Below, piece after piece: positions 5,951-13,786 of a stretch of 22,980 nucleotides of DNA. The stretch spans positions 1-22,980 of the forward strand of contig CALAGJ010000149.1 of assembly GCA_937892395.1 (NCBI GenBank), written 5' to 3'. The notes beneath the pieces are model-generated. The model worked only from the letters and a program-made list of their open reading frames with translations, did not search any database and had not been told where the DNA came from. Numbering within the stretch: the stretch's first letter is position 1; every line of letters starts with the position of its first letter. A program made the translations under genes and the position numbers. This stretch comes from an uncultured Parafilimonas sp. (lineage in GTDB: Bacteria; Bacteroidota; Bacteroidia; Chitinophagales; Chitinophagaceae).

Positions 5951-8908
5951 ATGAACGATATAAAATTGCCATCCAATACAAAAGTAGCTTCCACAAAGAA
6001 AAAAGCAGTAAAGCCAGAAGCAGCCCCGGCGGTGAATGGGAAGAGCAAAGCCAATAAGCTAAATTCTGCTGCACAGAAAGAAACAACTGCCATTAAAAAG
6101 TCCGCTAAAAAAAATACGACTGTAAAAAAGCAGGCTAATATCAAAACAAAGCCAACTAGTGCATCAAAACAAAAAAAGGATCAAAGCACAGTTGTAGAAA
6201 AAGAGGTTATCTTACAAATACGTTTTAGTACGGTATATGGGCAAAACATTTTCATAACAGGCAATCATGAAGTGTTTGGCAATGACGACATTGCGCAAGC
6301 AAAACCGTTACAATATTTTGACCATGAAACATGGTTTATATCTATAAAACTTAATCCCCAAAAATTGCCAACATCTGGTATAAGGTATAATTATATTGTA
6401 CAAAATGTGGATGGCTCAAAAACTTATGATGCAGGTAGTGACAAAGTAATTTCAAAGGATTTATTGACAGAAAAACAATTGATCGTTCTGGACAGTTGGA
6501 ATCATGCAGGATATATTGAAAATGCATATTATACAGAAGCTTTTAGTAAAGTATTGCTTAGGCATCATATTACAAAGCTGAGCCTCACTACACCAAAAAA
6601 ATATAGCCATATTTTCAGGGTGAAAACTCCATTACTAAGACAAGGAGAAACGGTTTGCCTTTTGGGTAATACCGCAGAAACAGGTAATTGGATAGAGGAT
6701 AAGGCGGTGTTAATGAGCAGAAAAAATAACCAGGATTTTTTTGAAGTAAGATTAGATTTTACTGATATATCTTTTCCGCTTTACTATAAATACGGAGTTT
6801 ATAATGTAGAACAACAAAGGTTTATAAGGTTTGAAGAAGGTGATAATCGTGTATTGTTTGATGTATTTGCCAAAGAGAAACAAACTTTAATTAATGATGG
6901 ATTTTTACGAATACCCACTGGCTATTGGAAAGGTGCTGGGGTAGCCATACCTGTATTTAGTTTGCGTAGCACAGATGGTTTGGGTATTGGAGAATTTAAT
7001 GATATAAAAAGATTTGCAGACTGGGCAAAACATACGGGATTACAACTCTTACAATTATTGCCTGTTAATGACAGCACAGCCACACATAGTTGGTTAGACA
7101 GTTATCCTTATGCTGCTATATCGGCTTTTGCATTTCATCCCATGTATTTGCATGTGGATGATTTAATAAAAGAATCGGGTGTAGATATTGGATTTGATTT
7201 AGAAGCTGAAAAAACAACATTGAATGCATTACCAGTAGTGGATTATGAACTGGTGAATGATCTCAAATGGAAAATTATTCGTCAAATTTATCCTGCTTTA
7301 AAAGATAAAGTTTTTACAGATGAGGCATTTAAAACATATTTTGAATCTAACAAACATTGGCTTATACCTTATGCATTGTTTTGTTATTTGAGAGATACTT
7401 ATAAAACTGTTGAATTTGATAAATGGCCAGACCATAATCAGTACGATGCAGCTAAAGCGAAATCCTTACTCAAAGGAGAATCAGTGGATGAAATAGCCAT
7501 TCACTTTTTTACACAGTACCAATTGCACCAACAATTTAAGGAAGCCTCGGCATACGCACATTCCTGTGGCATTGCCATAAAGGGAGATATACCAATAGGA
7601 GTATATCGCTATGGTAGCGATACCTGGCAAAACCCTGAGCTATACCACATGGATACTCAAGCAGGAGCCCCACCGGATGACTTTGCAGTAAAAGGACAAA
7701 ACTGGGGATTCCCCACCTACAACTGGCAAAAAATGCAACAGGATGGATTTGCTTGGTGGAGACAGCGCTTTGAGCAAATGAGTAATTACTTTGACGCCTT
7801 TCGCATTGATCACATTCTTGGATTTTTCCGCATTTGGAGTATTCCTGTGCATGCAGTAGAAGGCATCTTAGGCCATTTTGAACCCTGCATTCCAGTACAT
7901 GAAAATGAATTTTATGAAAGAGGTATTTGGTTTGACAAAAACAGGTATTGCCGTCCTTTTATTACCGCTCAAATACTCAGTGATATGCTGGGTGATCAAC
8001 AGCAATTTGTAATTGATACTTTTTTAAATGAAACAGGTTTTGAATCTTATCAACTAAAGCCTGAATATGCTACCCAGAAACAGGTGGAAGCATACTTTAA
8101 AAGCATGGAGGAAAATGAGCATAATGATTTTCTTAAGCAATCACTTTATGATTTAATTAGCAATGTTATATTGTTTGAAACTGAAGATGGCAATGAAAAC
8201 CATTACCATTTTAGGTTTAGCATGCAGGATACATCATCATTTTCAAATATTGCATCCGAAACCCAAGCACAATTAAGAGAACTTTATGTAAATTATTTTT
8301 TCAGAAGACAGGATGAATTTTGGAAACAACAGGCTTTACAAAAACTGCCTGCATTAAAGCATGCTACCGATATGCTGATTTGTGGAGAAGACCTCGGACT
8401 TGTGCCGGGATGTGTGCCGGAAGTAATGGAGCAGTTGGGCATGCTTAGCCTCGAAATTCAAAGAATGCCAAAAGGTGGTTCTAAAGAATTTTTCCATCCT
8501 ACAGATGCGCCATATATGAGCGTGGTTACACCCAGTACACATGACATGAGCACCATCAGAGGCTGGTGGGAAGAAGATCAAATAAAAACCCAAAGATTTT
8601 ACAATGAAGAAATGGGCCAATGGGGAGATGCACCAATGTACTGTGAGGATTGGATCAATAAAGCAATCGTAGTGCAGCATTTTTATTCACCGGCCATGTG
8701 GAGCATCTTTCAACTGCAGGATTTGCTGGGTATGCATGCAGACATTCGTAGAGAAAATCCACACGAGGAGCGAATCAATGTACCTTCTAATCCAAAAAAT
8801 TATTGGCAATATCGAATGCATTTAACGATGGATGAACTCATGATGAAAGTAGATTTTAATAAAGAAATTACAGCGTTTGTAAGGGCAACAGGCAGAGGTG
8901 TTTTTTAG
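5951..8908 (+). CDS. malQ: 4-alpha-glucanotransferase (GH77), DPE2-like with two CBM20 domains and a Lys-rich N-terminal tail
   Basis: This 985-residue enzyme transfers glucan chains between maltodextrins, maltose or glycogen. Residues 1-80 are a low-complexity tail with 21 lysines and no aromatic, Arg or His residues. Two CBM20-like starch-binding domains follow (about 84-185, containing FITGNHEVFGN, and 218-305, containing CLLGNTAETGNW). The GH77 catalytic domain runs from about 328 to the end. Catalytic residues by family alignment are D620 (FRIDHILGF), E813 (CGEDLGLV) and D865 (STHDMST). The 193-residue gap between D620 and E813 is far longer than in compact amylomaltases and fits the insertion of DPE2-type enzymes. 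No ATG lies between residue 1 and the first CBM20, so the tail belongs to the gene unless a rare start is used. No signal peptide is seen, so it is cytoplasmic. Confidence 0.95.
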   Translation: MNDIKLPSNTKVASTKKKAVKPEAAPAVNGKSKANKLNSAAQKETTAIKKSAKKNTTVKKQANIKTKPTSASKQKKDQSTVVEKEVILQIRFSTVYGQNIFITGNHEVFGNDDIAQAKPLQYFDHETWFISIKLNPQKLPTSGIRYNYIVQNVDGSKTYDAGSDKVISKDLLTEKQLIVLDSWNHAGYIENAYYTEAFSKVLLRHHITKLSLTTPKKYSHIFRVKTPLLRQGETVCLLGNTAETGNWIEDKAVLMSRKNNQDFFEVRLDFTDISFPLYYKYGVYNVEQQRFIRFEEGDNRVLFDVFAKEKQTLINDGFLRIPTGYWKGAGVAIPVFSLRSTDGLGIGEFNDIKRFADWAKHTGLQLLQLLPVNDSTATHSWLDSYPYAAISAFAFHPMYLHVDDLIKESGVDIGFDLEAEKTTLNALPVVDYELVNDLKWKIIRQIYPALKDKVFTDEAFKTYFESNKHWLIPYALFCYLRDTYKTVEFDKWPDHNQYDAAKAKSLLKGESVDEIAIHFFTQYQLHQQFKEASAYAHSCGIAIKGDIPIGVYRYGSDTWQNPELYHMDTQAGAPPDDFAVKGQNWGFPTYNWQKMQQDGFAWWRQRFEQMSNYFDAFRIDHILGFFRIWSIPVHAVEGILGHFEPCIPVHENEFYERGIWFDKNRYCRPFITAQILSDMLGDQQQFVIDTFLNETGFESYQLKPEYATQKQVEAYFKSMEENEHNDFLKQSLYDLISNVILFETEDGNENHYHFRFSMQDTSSFSNIASETQAQLRELYVNYFFRRQDEFWKQQALQKLPALKHATDMLICGEDLGLVPGCVPEVMEQLGMLSLEIQRMPKGGSKEFFHPTDAPYMSVVTPSTHDMSTIRGWWEEDQIKTQRFYNEEMGQWGDAPMYCEDWINKAIVVQHFYSPAMWSIFQLQDLLGMHADIRRENPHEERINVPSNPKNYWQYRMHLTMDELMMKVDFNKEITAFVRATGRGVF

Positions 8909-8952
8909 CCGCTGTTTTTACTTGTAGTAATTTCTTTTTTCTTCTAAAAAAA

Positions 8953-9453
8953 TTATCCATGTAGTGTACCCAACTCTATCACTTTACAATCGGTAAATTT
9001 ATTACCATCAATTGTAAGCAGTACCATCGTTCTTACTTTTTGCCATCCTTGCTTGCCGGCAGCGCCGGGGTTTATATGCATACATGCATGAACATCATCA
9101 TACATGATTTTTAAAATATGCGAGTGCCCTGTAATCATAAGTTGAGGTTGATATTTTTCCAGCAGGGGCTTACTCCGTTTATTATATCTGGGAGGATATC
9201 CGCCAATATGAGTCATTAAAACACTAACACCTTCACATTGAAAAATAACATTTTCAGGGCAAAAATCTCTTATCTCTGTACCATCAATATTTCCATAAAC
9301 ACCACGAAATGGTTTAAAACTATTCAGCTTATATGCAAGGTCAATAGAACCAAAATCTCCGGCATGCCATATTTCATCGCAATCTTTACAATGATGAAAT
9401 ATTTTTTCATCTAAGTATCCATGAGTGTCAGAAAGAATACCAATACTTGTCAT
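8953..9453 (-). CDS. YfcE/MJ0936-type metallophosphoesterase
   Basis: This 166-residue single-domain calcineurin-like phosphoesterase has the metal ligands in order: D9 and H11 (SDTHG), D33 (HAGDFG), N55 (VYGNID), H82 (MTHIGG), and H110 and H112 (TGHSHI). The closing INPGAAG (127-133) is typical of the YfcE family. Relatives hydrolyse phosphodiesters with Mn2+; the physiological substrate is generally unknown. It is convergent with malQ (44 nt between stops) and divergent from the AraC gene. Its promoter box ends four bases before the ATG, so translation may be leaderless. Family assignment is firm, substrate is not. Confidence 0.93.
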   Translation of the reverse strand: MTSIGILSDTHGYLDEKIFHHCKDCDEIWHAGDFGSIDLAYKLNSFKPFRGVYGNIDGTEIRDFCPENVIFQCEGVSVLMTHIGGYPPRYNKRSKPLLEKYQPQLMITGHSHILKIMYDDVHACMHINPGAAGKQGWQKVRTMVLLTIDGNKFTDCKVIELGTLHG

Positions 9454-9457
9454 GCTG

Positions 9458-9487
9458 CAAGGATAGTTTTTTTATTATGTGAGCAAA
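9458..9487 (-). promoter_or_regulatory. promoter of the phosphoesterase gene
   Basis: On the minus strand TTTG (9484-9487), an 18-nt spacer and TATCCTTG (9458-9465, one mismatch from TAnnTTTG) form a well-spaced Bacteroidota promoter. Only CAGC separates the -7 box from the ATG, so the expected start of transcription falls at or next to the start codon. Confidence 0.55.
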
Positions 9488-9495
9488 TAAAAAAC

Positions 9496-9508
9496 TGGGT
9501 TAAACCCA
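9496..9508. promoter_or_regulatory. small perfect dyad between divergent promoters
   Basis: TGGGTT-A-AACCCA is a perfect 6-bp inverted repeat with one central base. It lies 8 bp upstream of the -33 element of the phosphoesterase promoter and 19 bp from the second dyad. It may be a protein-binding site; no regulator can be assigned. Confidence 0.35.
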
Positions 9509-9526
9509 TATTTTGGATGTTAGACA

Positions 9527-9560
9527 ATTGAATGATTATACATTCAATCACCTACTTTTG
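9527..9560 (+). promoter_or_regulatory. araC-family gene promoter with an inverted repeat in the spacer
   Basis: TACTTTTG (9553-9560) matches TAnnTTTG exactly, and TTG (9528-9530) lies 22 nt upstream as a possible -33. The spacer is filled by ATTGAATG-N6-CATTCAAT (9527-9548), a perfect 8-bp dyad well placed for autoregulation by the product. Because the box spans a GTG at 9560, the translation start must lie downstream, at the ATG at 9572. Confidence 0.6.
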
Positions 9561-9571
9561 TGGGTAGCACA

Positions 9572-10426
9572 ATGAAAAAAGCATTAAATCTTCAATTGCC
9601 ATTTGCCAATGAGCATGCATTTAGATTTACAAAAATCATTAATGTCTTTTTTCCAAAATATCACCAGCATAAAGAAATACAGTTTACACATATTGAAATC
9701 GGATCTGGTTATTTACAAGCTGGAGATTTTACCGGAAGATACAATGCTGGAGATGTATTCCTTATCAACAGCTTTGTACCGCATATTTTTAAGCCAGACA
9801 ATGAAGAGCAGCAACAAAAATCCTATAATGTTTATTTCAGTTTTAATAGCTTAGGCATTGAATTTTGGCAACTCAGTGAGGTATCACCCATTAGACAGAT
9901 TTTGGAGCAAAACAATAGTGTGATAAAAATATTGGGCTCCAAACAAACACAGGCCGCATTAATTCTTAAATCCTTTAAAGAAGAAATTTCACTACACAAC
10001 ATAACCCTTTTTACAAAGCTTCTGGCACTTCTCGAAAACAAAGCTGACCTTGAATTCATATCCGGCAGTGCCTATTTAGCCGGACTACAACATCATGAAA
10101 AAGAAAGAATGAGTACCATCATTCAATATTCATTAGATCACTATCATGAGCAGATTGCTATAAAGGATGTAGCTGCTGAAATTGGTTTAAGCATTACATC
10201 ATTTTGCAGATATTTTAAATTGCAAACAGGCAAAACCTATCTCCATTTCTTGCATGAATTGCGTATCCATCATGCCTGCAAAATATTGATTGATTCCAAT
10301 ACAAAAATTGAGCAAATAGCATATGCCACAGGCTTTACGCAGCTCAGTCATTTTAATAAATTATTCAAACAGTATAAAAAAGTATCCCCGGGAGTATATC
10401 GGCAAAAACAATCCATTGTTTCATAA
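9572..10426 (+). CDS. AraC-family transcriptional regulator
   Basis: This protein of about 284 residues has an N-terminal sensing half with beta-rich, cupin-like character (roughly residues 20-120). The C-terminal AraC/XylS DNA-binding domain covers about the last 100 residues. The first helix-turn-helix is within IKDVAAEIGLSITSFCRYFK, and the second contains IEQIAYATGFTQLSHFNKLF with the closing SPGVYR signature. I chose the ATG at 9572 rather than the GTG at 9560 because the promoter -7 box ends at 9560. The gene is divergent from the phosphoesterase and is followed by a terminator-bearing tRNA on the other strand. The effector and targets are unknown; autoregulation through the upstream dyad is inference. 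Confidence 0.92.
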   Translation: MKKALNLQLPFANEHAFRFTKIINVFFPKYHQHKEIQFTHIEIGSGYLQAGDFTGRYNAGDVFLINSFVPHIFKPDNEEQQQKSYNVYFSFNSLGIEFWQLSEVSPIRQILEQNNSVIKILGSKQTQAALILKSFKEEISLHNITLFTKLLALLENKADLEFISGSAYLAGLQHHEKERMSTIIQYSLDHYHEQIAIKDVAAEIGLSITSFCRYFKLQTGKTYLHFLHELRIHHACKILIDSNTKIEQIAYATGFTQLSHFNKLFKQYKKVSPGVYRQKQSIVS

Positions 10427-10546
10427 TCAATAACAGTTTTCATCTTTAGAACACAACAGCCAAATTTCAAATGCACTTTTCTTTATTTATTGGAAAACAG
10501 AGGTCACCTTCAAAAAATGAGTACACTTACAAGTAAGGATAGGAGA

Positions 10547-10581
10547 CTAAAACAAATAAGCCCCTGATAACAGGAGCTTAT
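10547..10581 (-). terminator. rho-independent terminator of the tRNA gene
   Basis: On the minus strand the hairpin ATAAGC-(mismatch)-CCTG, loop TTAT, CAGG-(mismatch)-GCTTAT (10556-10581) is followed by TTGTTTTAG. It starts 6 bp after the tRNA 3' end, the expected place for the tRNA terminator. It may also slow readthrough from the converging AraC gene. Confidence 0.75.
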
Positions 10582-10586
10582 CATTG

Positions 10587-10660
<74 letters not shown>

Positions 10661-10681
10661 AACATAATTTTAAAGCGGCCG

Positions 10682-10712
10682 CAAAAATAGGCATTGAAAG
10701 TATATAGCCAAA
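10682..10712 (-). promoter_or_regulatory. canonical promoter of the tRNA gene
   Basis: On the minus strand TTTG (10709-10712), exactly 19 nt, then TATTTTTG (10682-10689) gives the textbook Bacteroidota promoter. The box runs into CGGCCGC, part of an 8-bp palindrome GCGGCCGC (10675-10682). The mature tRNA begins 21 nt after the box. Confidence 0.75.
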
Positions 10713-10719
10713 TCAAAAA

Positions 10720-11919
10720 TCAAATCTTTCCCGGATATTCTTGCAGTGCTACTTCCAAACAATTCATAGCCTTGTCAATATCGGAAGTATTGAGTACATA
10801 AGCCAATCTTACTTCTTGTTTACCCAATCCCGGGCTGCCATAAAAACCTGTGGCAGGTGCCAGCATTACAGTTTCATTATTATGCTGAAAAGATTCCAAC
10901 AGCCATTGGCAAAATCTGTCAGCATCATCTATTGGCAGACGGGCCATAGCATAAAAAGCTCCACCCGGGTTTGGACAAAAAACTTTGTCCATAGCATTCA
11001 GTCTTTGCACAATCAAATCCCTACGAGCCTGATACTCCGCTTTTGTTACATTAAAATAATCATCCGGTAAATCTACAGCAGCTTCTCCGGCTATTTGAGC
11101 AAAGCTTGGTGGACTCAATCTTGCCTGAGCAAATTTCATAGCCGCATCATATAAAACTCTATTTCTGGTAATGAATGCTCCTATCCTACCCCCACAAGCA
11201 CTGTATCTTTTACTGATGGTATCCATTAGGACTACATGCTCATCCACACCTTCAAGTTGCATGGCACTAAAGTGCGTACTGCCATAGCAAAACTCCCTGT
11301 AAGCTTCATCAGCAAATAGGTATAGATTGTGTTTTATAGCAATATGCTTCAGGGTCTCCAATTCTGACTTACTATACAAATATCCCGTAGGATTATTTGG
11401 ATTACATATAACAATAGCACGGGTTCTTTCTGTTATTACTTTTTCAAAATCTTCTACAGGAGGTAAGGCAAACCCTGTTTCAATATTTGAAGTAATAGGC
11501 ACTACATTCACTCCTGCTGCCACAGCAAATCCATTATAGTTTGCATAAAAGGGTTCCGGTATAATTACTTCATCCCCTGGGTCTAAGCAGGCCATAAAAC
11601 CAAACAAAATAGCTTCACTTCCACCAGTGGTTATGATGATTTGATTATGATCGATAACAATACCCTGTTTGTCATAATAGCTCACTAATTTTCGCCTGTA
11701 GCTTTCATTGCCAGCACTATGGCTGTATTCCAATATTTTAAAATCAGAATGTCGCACTGCATCCAATACCATTTTTGGCGTTTCTATATCCGGCTGACCA
11801 ATGTTTAAATGATAAACTCTTATCCCTCTTTTTTTAGCAGCCTCTGCATAAGGAACTAATTTTCTGATAGGCGATGGTGGCATCAATTGGCCACGTTTGC
11901 TAATCTGTAATGCACTCAT
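10720..11919 (-). CDS. class I/II PLP-dependent aminotransferase, aspartate-aminotransferase-like
   Basis: This 399-residue fold-type I aminotransferase has the internal-aldimine lysine K237 in SKRYSACGGRIG and D204 and Y207 in ADEAYREF, which hold the pyridine ring. N176 and P177 lie in NPNNPTGY, and R371 in EVRLAYVLN is the expected substrate carboxylate arginine. Relatives transfer amino groups between amino acids and 2-oxoglutarate or oxaloacetate; the amino acid preferred here cannot be read from sequence. It is transcribed alone, from a promoter whose -7 box lies four bases before the ATG, and ends just upstream of the tRNA promoter. Length and motifs are complete. Confidence 0.93.
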   Translation of the reverse strand: MSALQISKRGQLMPPSPIRKLVPYAEAAKKRGIRVYHLNIGQPDIETPKMVLDAVRHSDFKILEYSHSAGNESYRRKLVSYYDKQGIVIDHNQIIITTGGSEAILFGFMACLDPGDEVIIPEPFYANYNGFAVAAGVNVVPITSNIETGFALPPVEDFEKVITERTRAIVICNPNNPTGYLYSKSELETLKHIAIKHNLYLFADEAYREFCYGSTHFSAMQLEGVDEHVVLMDTISKRYSACGGRIGAFITRNRVLYDAAMKFAQARLSPPSFAQIAGEAAVDLPDDYFNVTKAEYQARRDLIVQRLNAMDKVFCPNPGGAFYAMARLPIDDADRFCQWLLESFQHNNETVMLAPATGFYGSPGLGKQEVRLAYVLNTSDIDKAMNCLEVALQEYPGKI

Positions 11920-11923
11920 TTGG

Positions 11924-11955
11924 CAAACCTACTACAAACCATGCTATACCCCAAA
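11924..11955 (-). promoter_or_regulatory. aminotransferase promoter, abutting the start codon
   Basis: On the minus strand TTTG (11952-11955), a 20-nt spacer and TAGGTTTG (11924-11931, an exact TAnnTTTG) are followed by CCAA and the ATG. No room remains for a Shine-Dalgarno sequence, so the mRNA is predicted to be leaderless or almost so. Confidence 0.6.
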
Positions 11956-12410
11956 TTTCGAAATAATCATGAATGTCAACTGCTATGATTTTTTTATGTA
12001 GCGTAGCATATTTACCCCTACGGGGAATGATTACGCACGGCCCATCATTGCGAGTGAAAGGAAGCTGATAGTCATTTGTTATTTTATGAATAAGCAGCAT
12101 TAATTTTAAAGCATCTCAAAAAGTCAGCTTTGCAAAACACAAGCATGATATTAGAAATATTGTGTAAAGTCGATTTACCTTTTTACAATTCAATAATGCC
12201 CCACAAGGTGAAGGCTGCATGTCAAATGAATATCTATTTGGGGGTAAATTCCAGTGAAATAATAGGTACTTCCAAAATAAGTATTCAAAAAACATTCACA
12301 ACTTTTTTGTTTCAAAAATATACCCACCAAAAAAAATTAAAAAAATATTTTGCGAAACGAATAAGTTGCCAATTTTAATTGCAACCACATAGTTTCATTA
12401 AAAATAAATC
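11956..12410. other. 455-bp intergenic region without a supported gene
   Basis: Both short reading frames here lack family resemblance; one is only a translation through the palindromic repeat. The region holds the repeat at 12015-12032 and a following CATTGCGAG-containing stretch (about 12045-12065). After that it is AT-rich sequence with long A runs before the ArsR gene. I found no convincing promoter box for ArsR. Confidence 0.55.
12015..12032 (+). repeat. short palindromic intergenic repeat, perfect copy
   Basis: CCCC-TAC-GGGG followed by AATGATT is the best-preserved stem of the family also seen at 71, 18192 and 19669-19785. It lies between the divergently oriented aminotransferase and ArsR genes, so it is not simply a terminator of either. 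Confidence 0.55.
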
Positions 12411-12656
12411 ATGCGCCGAGATATTTTCCAAGCAATTGCAGACCCAACGAGAAGAGCCATCATCGTATTAATTGCCTTACAGGCCATGACGCCAAATGCT
12501 ATAGTCAACAACTTCAATACAACAAGGCAAGCAGTATCTAAACATTTACGCATTTTAAAAGCATGTGAGATTGTACAACAGGAACAGAAAGAAAGAGAAA
12601 TTTACTATTTCTTAGAAATAGAAAAAATGAAAGAAATAGACCTATGTTTGGAATAG
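12411..12656 (+). CDS. ArsR-type winged-helix regulator, truncated by an in-frame TAG
   Basis: This 81-residue product has the ArsR-like winged helix. The start MRRDIFQAIADPTRRAII is typical of the subfamily paired with SRPBCC proteins, and the recognition-helix region contains TTRQAVSKHLRIL. The frame stops at TAG (12654-12656), but the same frame stays open for 24 more codons. It then ends at TGA 12729-12731, overlapping the next gene's ATG as ATGA. The missing piece begins FRKIWETRF, the usual C-terminal helix of this subfamily (about 106 residues in full). I see no metal-binding cysteine pair like that of arsenic sensors. The DNA-binding domain is intact, but dimerisation by the last helix is probably lost; a sequencing error is possible. 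Confidence 0.85.
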   Translation: MRRDIFQAIADPTRRAIIVLIALQAMTPNAIVNNFNTTRQAVSKHLRILKACEIVQQEQKEREIYYFLEIEKMKEIDLCLE

Positions 12657-12731
12657 TTTAGAAAAATTTGGGAAACCAGATTTATTCAATTGGATACTAT
12701 ATTATCAACAATTAAAAAAAATACAAAATGA
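12654..12731 (+). pseudogene. in-frame 3' remainder of the ArsR gene after the premature stop
   Basis: After TAG the frame reads FRKIWETRFIQLD and continues to KKNTK, then TGA. It is 24 codons without another stop and is joined to the next start codon as ATGA. The conserved sense and the exact overlap show that the original gene ended here. A single change from CAG (Gln) to TAG would explain the break. Confidence 0.8.
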
Positions 12732-13138
12732 ACAATAAAATCAAAGTTAGTGCAAACATTAATGCAGACACAAATAAGGTATGGGACTACTATACAAATC
12801 CCAATCATATAGTAAATTGGAATTTTGCAGATTCATCCTGGCATTGCCCAAGTGCAGAAAATGACATGAGGATTGGTGGCACCTACAAAGCCAGAATGGA
12901 AGCTAAAGACGGTAGTTTTGGTTTTGATTTTGAAGCCATCTATGCTGATATTCTTATTGGAAAAGAATTTACTTATTCATTTGATGGCCGCACTGCAAAT
13001 GTGCAGTTTCAGTCATCTACAAATCAAACCATAGTTACAATTACTTTTGATCCTGAAACGGAAAATTCAATTGAAATGCAGCAATCAGGCTGGCAAGCTA
13101 TTTTAAACAATTTTAAACATTACACAGAACACAATTAA
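12728..13138 (+). CDS. SRPBCC (AHSA1-like) domain protein
   Basis: This 136-residue protein has the START/Bet v1-like SRPBCC fold, AHSA1-related. It opens with IKVSANINADTNKVWDYYTNP, continues with IVNWNFADSSWHCPSAENDMRIGG, and ends with GWQAILNNFKHYTEH, all typical of the family. Members bind hydrophobic ligands in a deep cavity; the ligand here is unknown. The start codon overlaps the original ArsR stop, so the gene was built to be translationally coupled to ArsR. With the TAG in place, ribosomes stop 74 nt earlier, which may reduce expression. Genes of this pattern (ArsR followed by SRPBCC proteins) are frequent in bacteria. Confidence 0.88.
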   Translation: MNNKIKVSANINADTNKVWDYYTNPNHIVNWNFADSSWHCPSAENDMRIGGTYKARMEAKDGSFGFDFEAIYADILIGKEFTYSFDGRTANVQFQSSTNQTIVTITFDPETENSIEMQQSGWQAILNNFKHYTEHN

Positions 13139-13147
13139 ATAATAAAA

Positions 13148-13642
13148 ATGAATCCCTTAGCTTTTGATTTCAAAGTTGACAAATCAACTCAAACGGCAAT
13201 TGTAACAAGACAATTTAATGCAGATCTTTCTTCCGTATGGGATGCATTTACAACACAAGAAATACTTGATCAATGGTGGGCTCCAAAACCTTTTGAATCG
13301 AGAACTAAAAGAATGGAATTTAGACCCGCTGGACGAAGATTTTATGCAATGGTAAGCCCGGAGGGACATGAAATGTGGCAAGTGCAAGAGTATGTTTCCA
13401 TTACACCAAAAACCAATTTCAAATTCATAAGTGCATTTGCAGATAAAGATGAAAACCTCCATCTGCCAGGATCAAACTGGGACTTAAGTTTTAGTGAAAC
13501 AAATGGTATAACAACAGTACTTATTAACATACACAATGATTCTCTTGAACGCATGGAAAGAATGATTGAAATGGGCTTCAAAGAAGGATTTACAGCCACC
13601 TTGAATGAATTAGAAAAATTATTGCAGCCATCTCAAAATTAG
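13148..13642 (+). CDS. second SRPBCC (AHSA1-like) domain protein
   Basis: This 164-residue SRPBCC protein lies 9 bp after the previous one and is clearly in the same operon. Typical features are TRQFNADLSSVWDAFTTQE, then LDQWWAPKPFESRTKRMEF, and the C-terminal helix GFKEGFTATLNELEKLL. It resembles AHSA1/YndB-type proteins more than its neighbour does. Together the two look like an old duplication within an ArsR-controlled operon. The function is unknown; roles in lipid-like ligand binding or stress response are family-level suggestions only. Confidence 0.9.
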   Translation: MNPLAFDFKVDKSTQTAIVTRQFNADLSSVWDAFTTQEILDQWWAPKPFESRTKRMEFRPAGRRFYAMVSPEGHEMWQVQEYVSITPKTNFKFISAFADKDENLHLPGSNWDLSFSETNGITTVLINIHNDSLERMERMIEMGFKEGFTATLNELEKLLQPSQN

Positions 13643-13695
13643 ATTTAAGTAAATGGATAAAATCTTATATATACTGTCAATTTTTTTGGTAACAA

Positions 13696-13714
13696 TGCTA
13701 AATACCTTTTAGCA
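13696..13714. terminator. weak hairpin between convergent genes
   Basis: TGCTAAA-TACCT-TTTAGCA is a perfect 7-bp stem with a 5-nt loop in the 144-bp gap between the SRPBCC gene and the converging outer membrane receptor gene. Neither strand has a clean T run directly after the stem, so termination is only a possibility. Confidence 0.3.
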
Positions 13715-13786
13715 AAAAGCAATTAGAAATATTGACCTATAAAATCAAAATAAATTTTGTACACCCATTGCTTACCGATTATAACA

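Noticed and set aside
8931..8952. Terminator between malQ and the phosphoesterase gene
   Set aside because: TTTTTT-CTTCT-AAAAAA is only an A-T stem of a simple run, too weak to call with confidence, although a bidirectional terminator is expected in this 44-bp gap.
11900..12100. Minus-strand 66-codon frame upstream of the aminotransferase
   Set aside because: It is largely a translation through the palindromic repeat and overlaps the aminotransferase start and promoter in another frame.
12130..12378. Plus-strand 82-codon frame before the ArsR gene
   Set aside because: It has no recognisable domain, a composition driven by A runs, and no promoter or ribosome-binding signal.
13148..13642. Minus-strand reading frames of 85-92 codons inside the second SRPBCC gene
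   Set aside because: They are antisense shadows of a well-supported gene.
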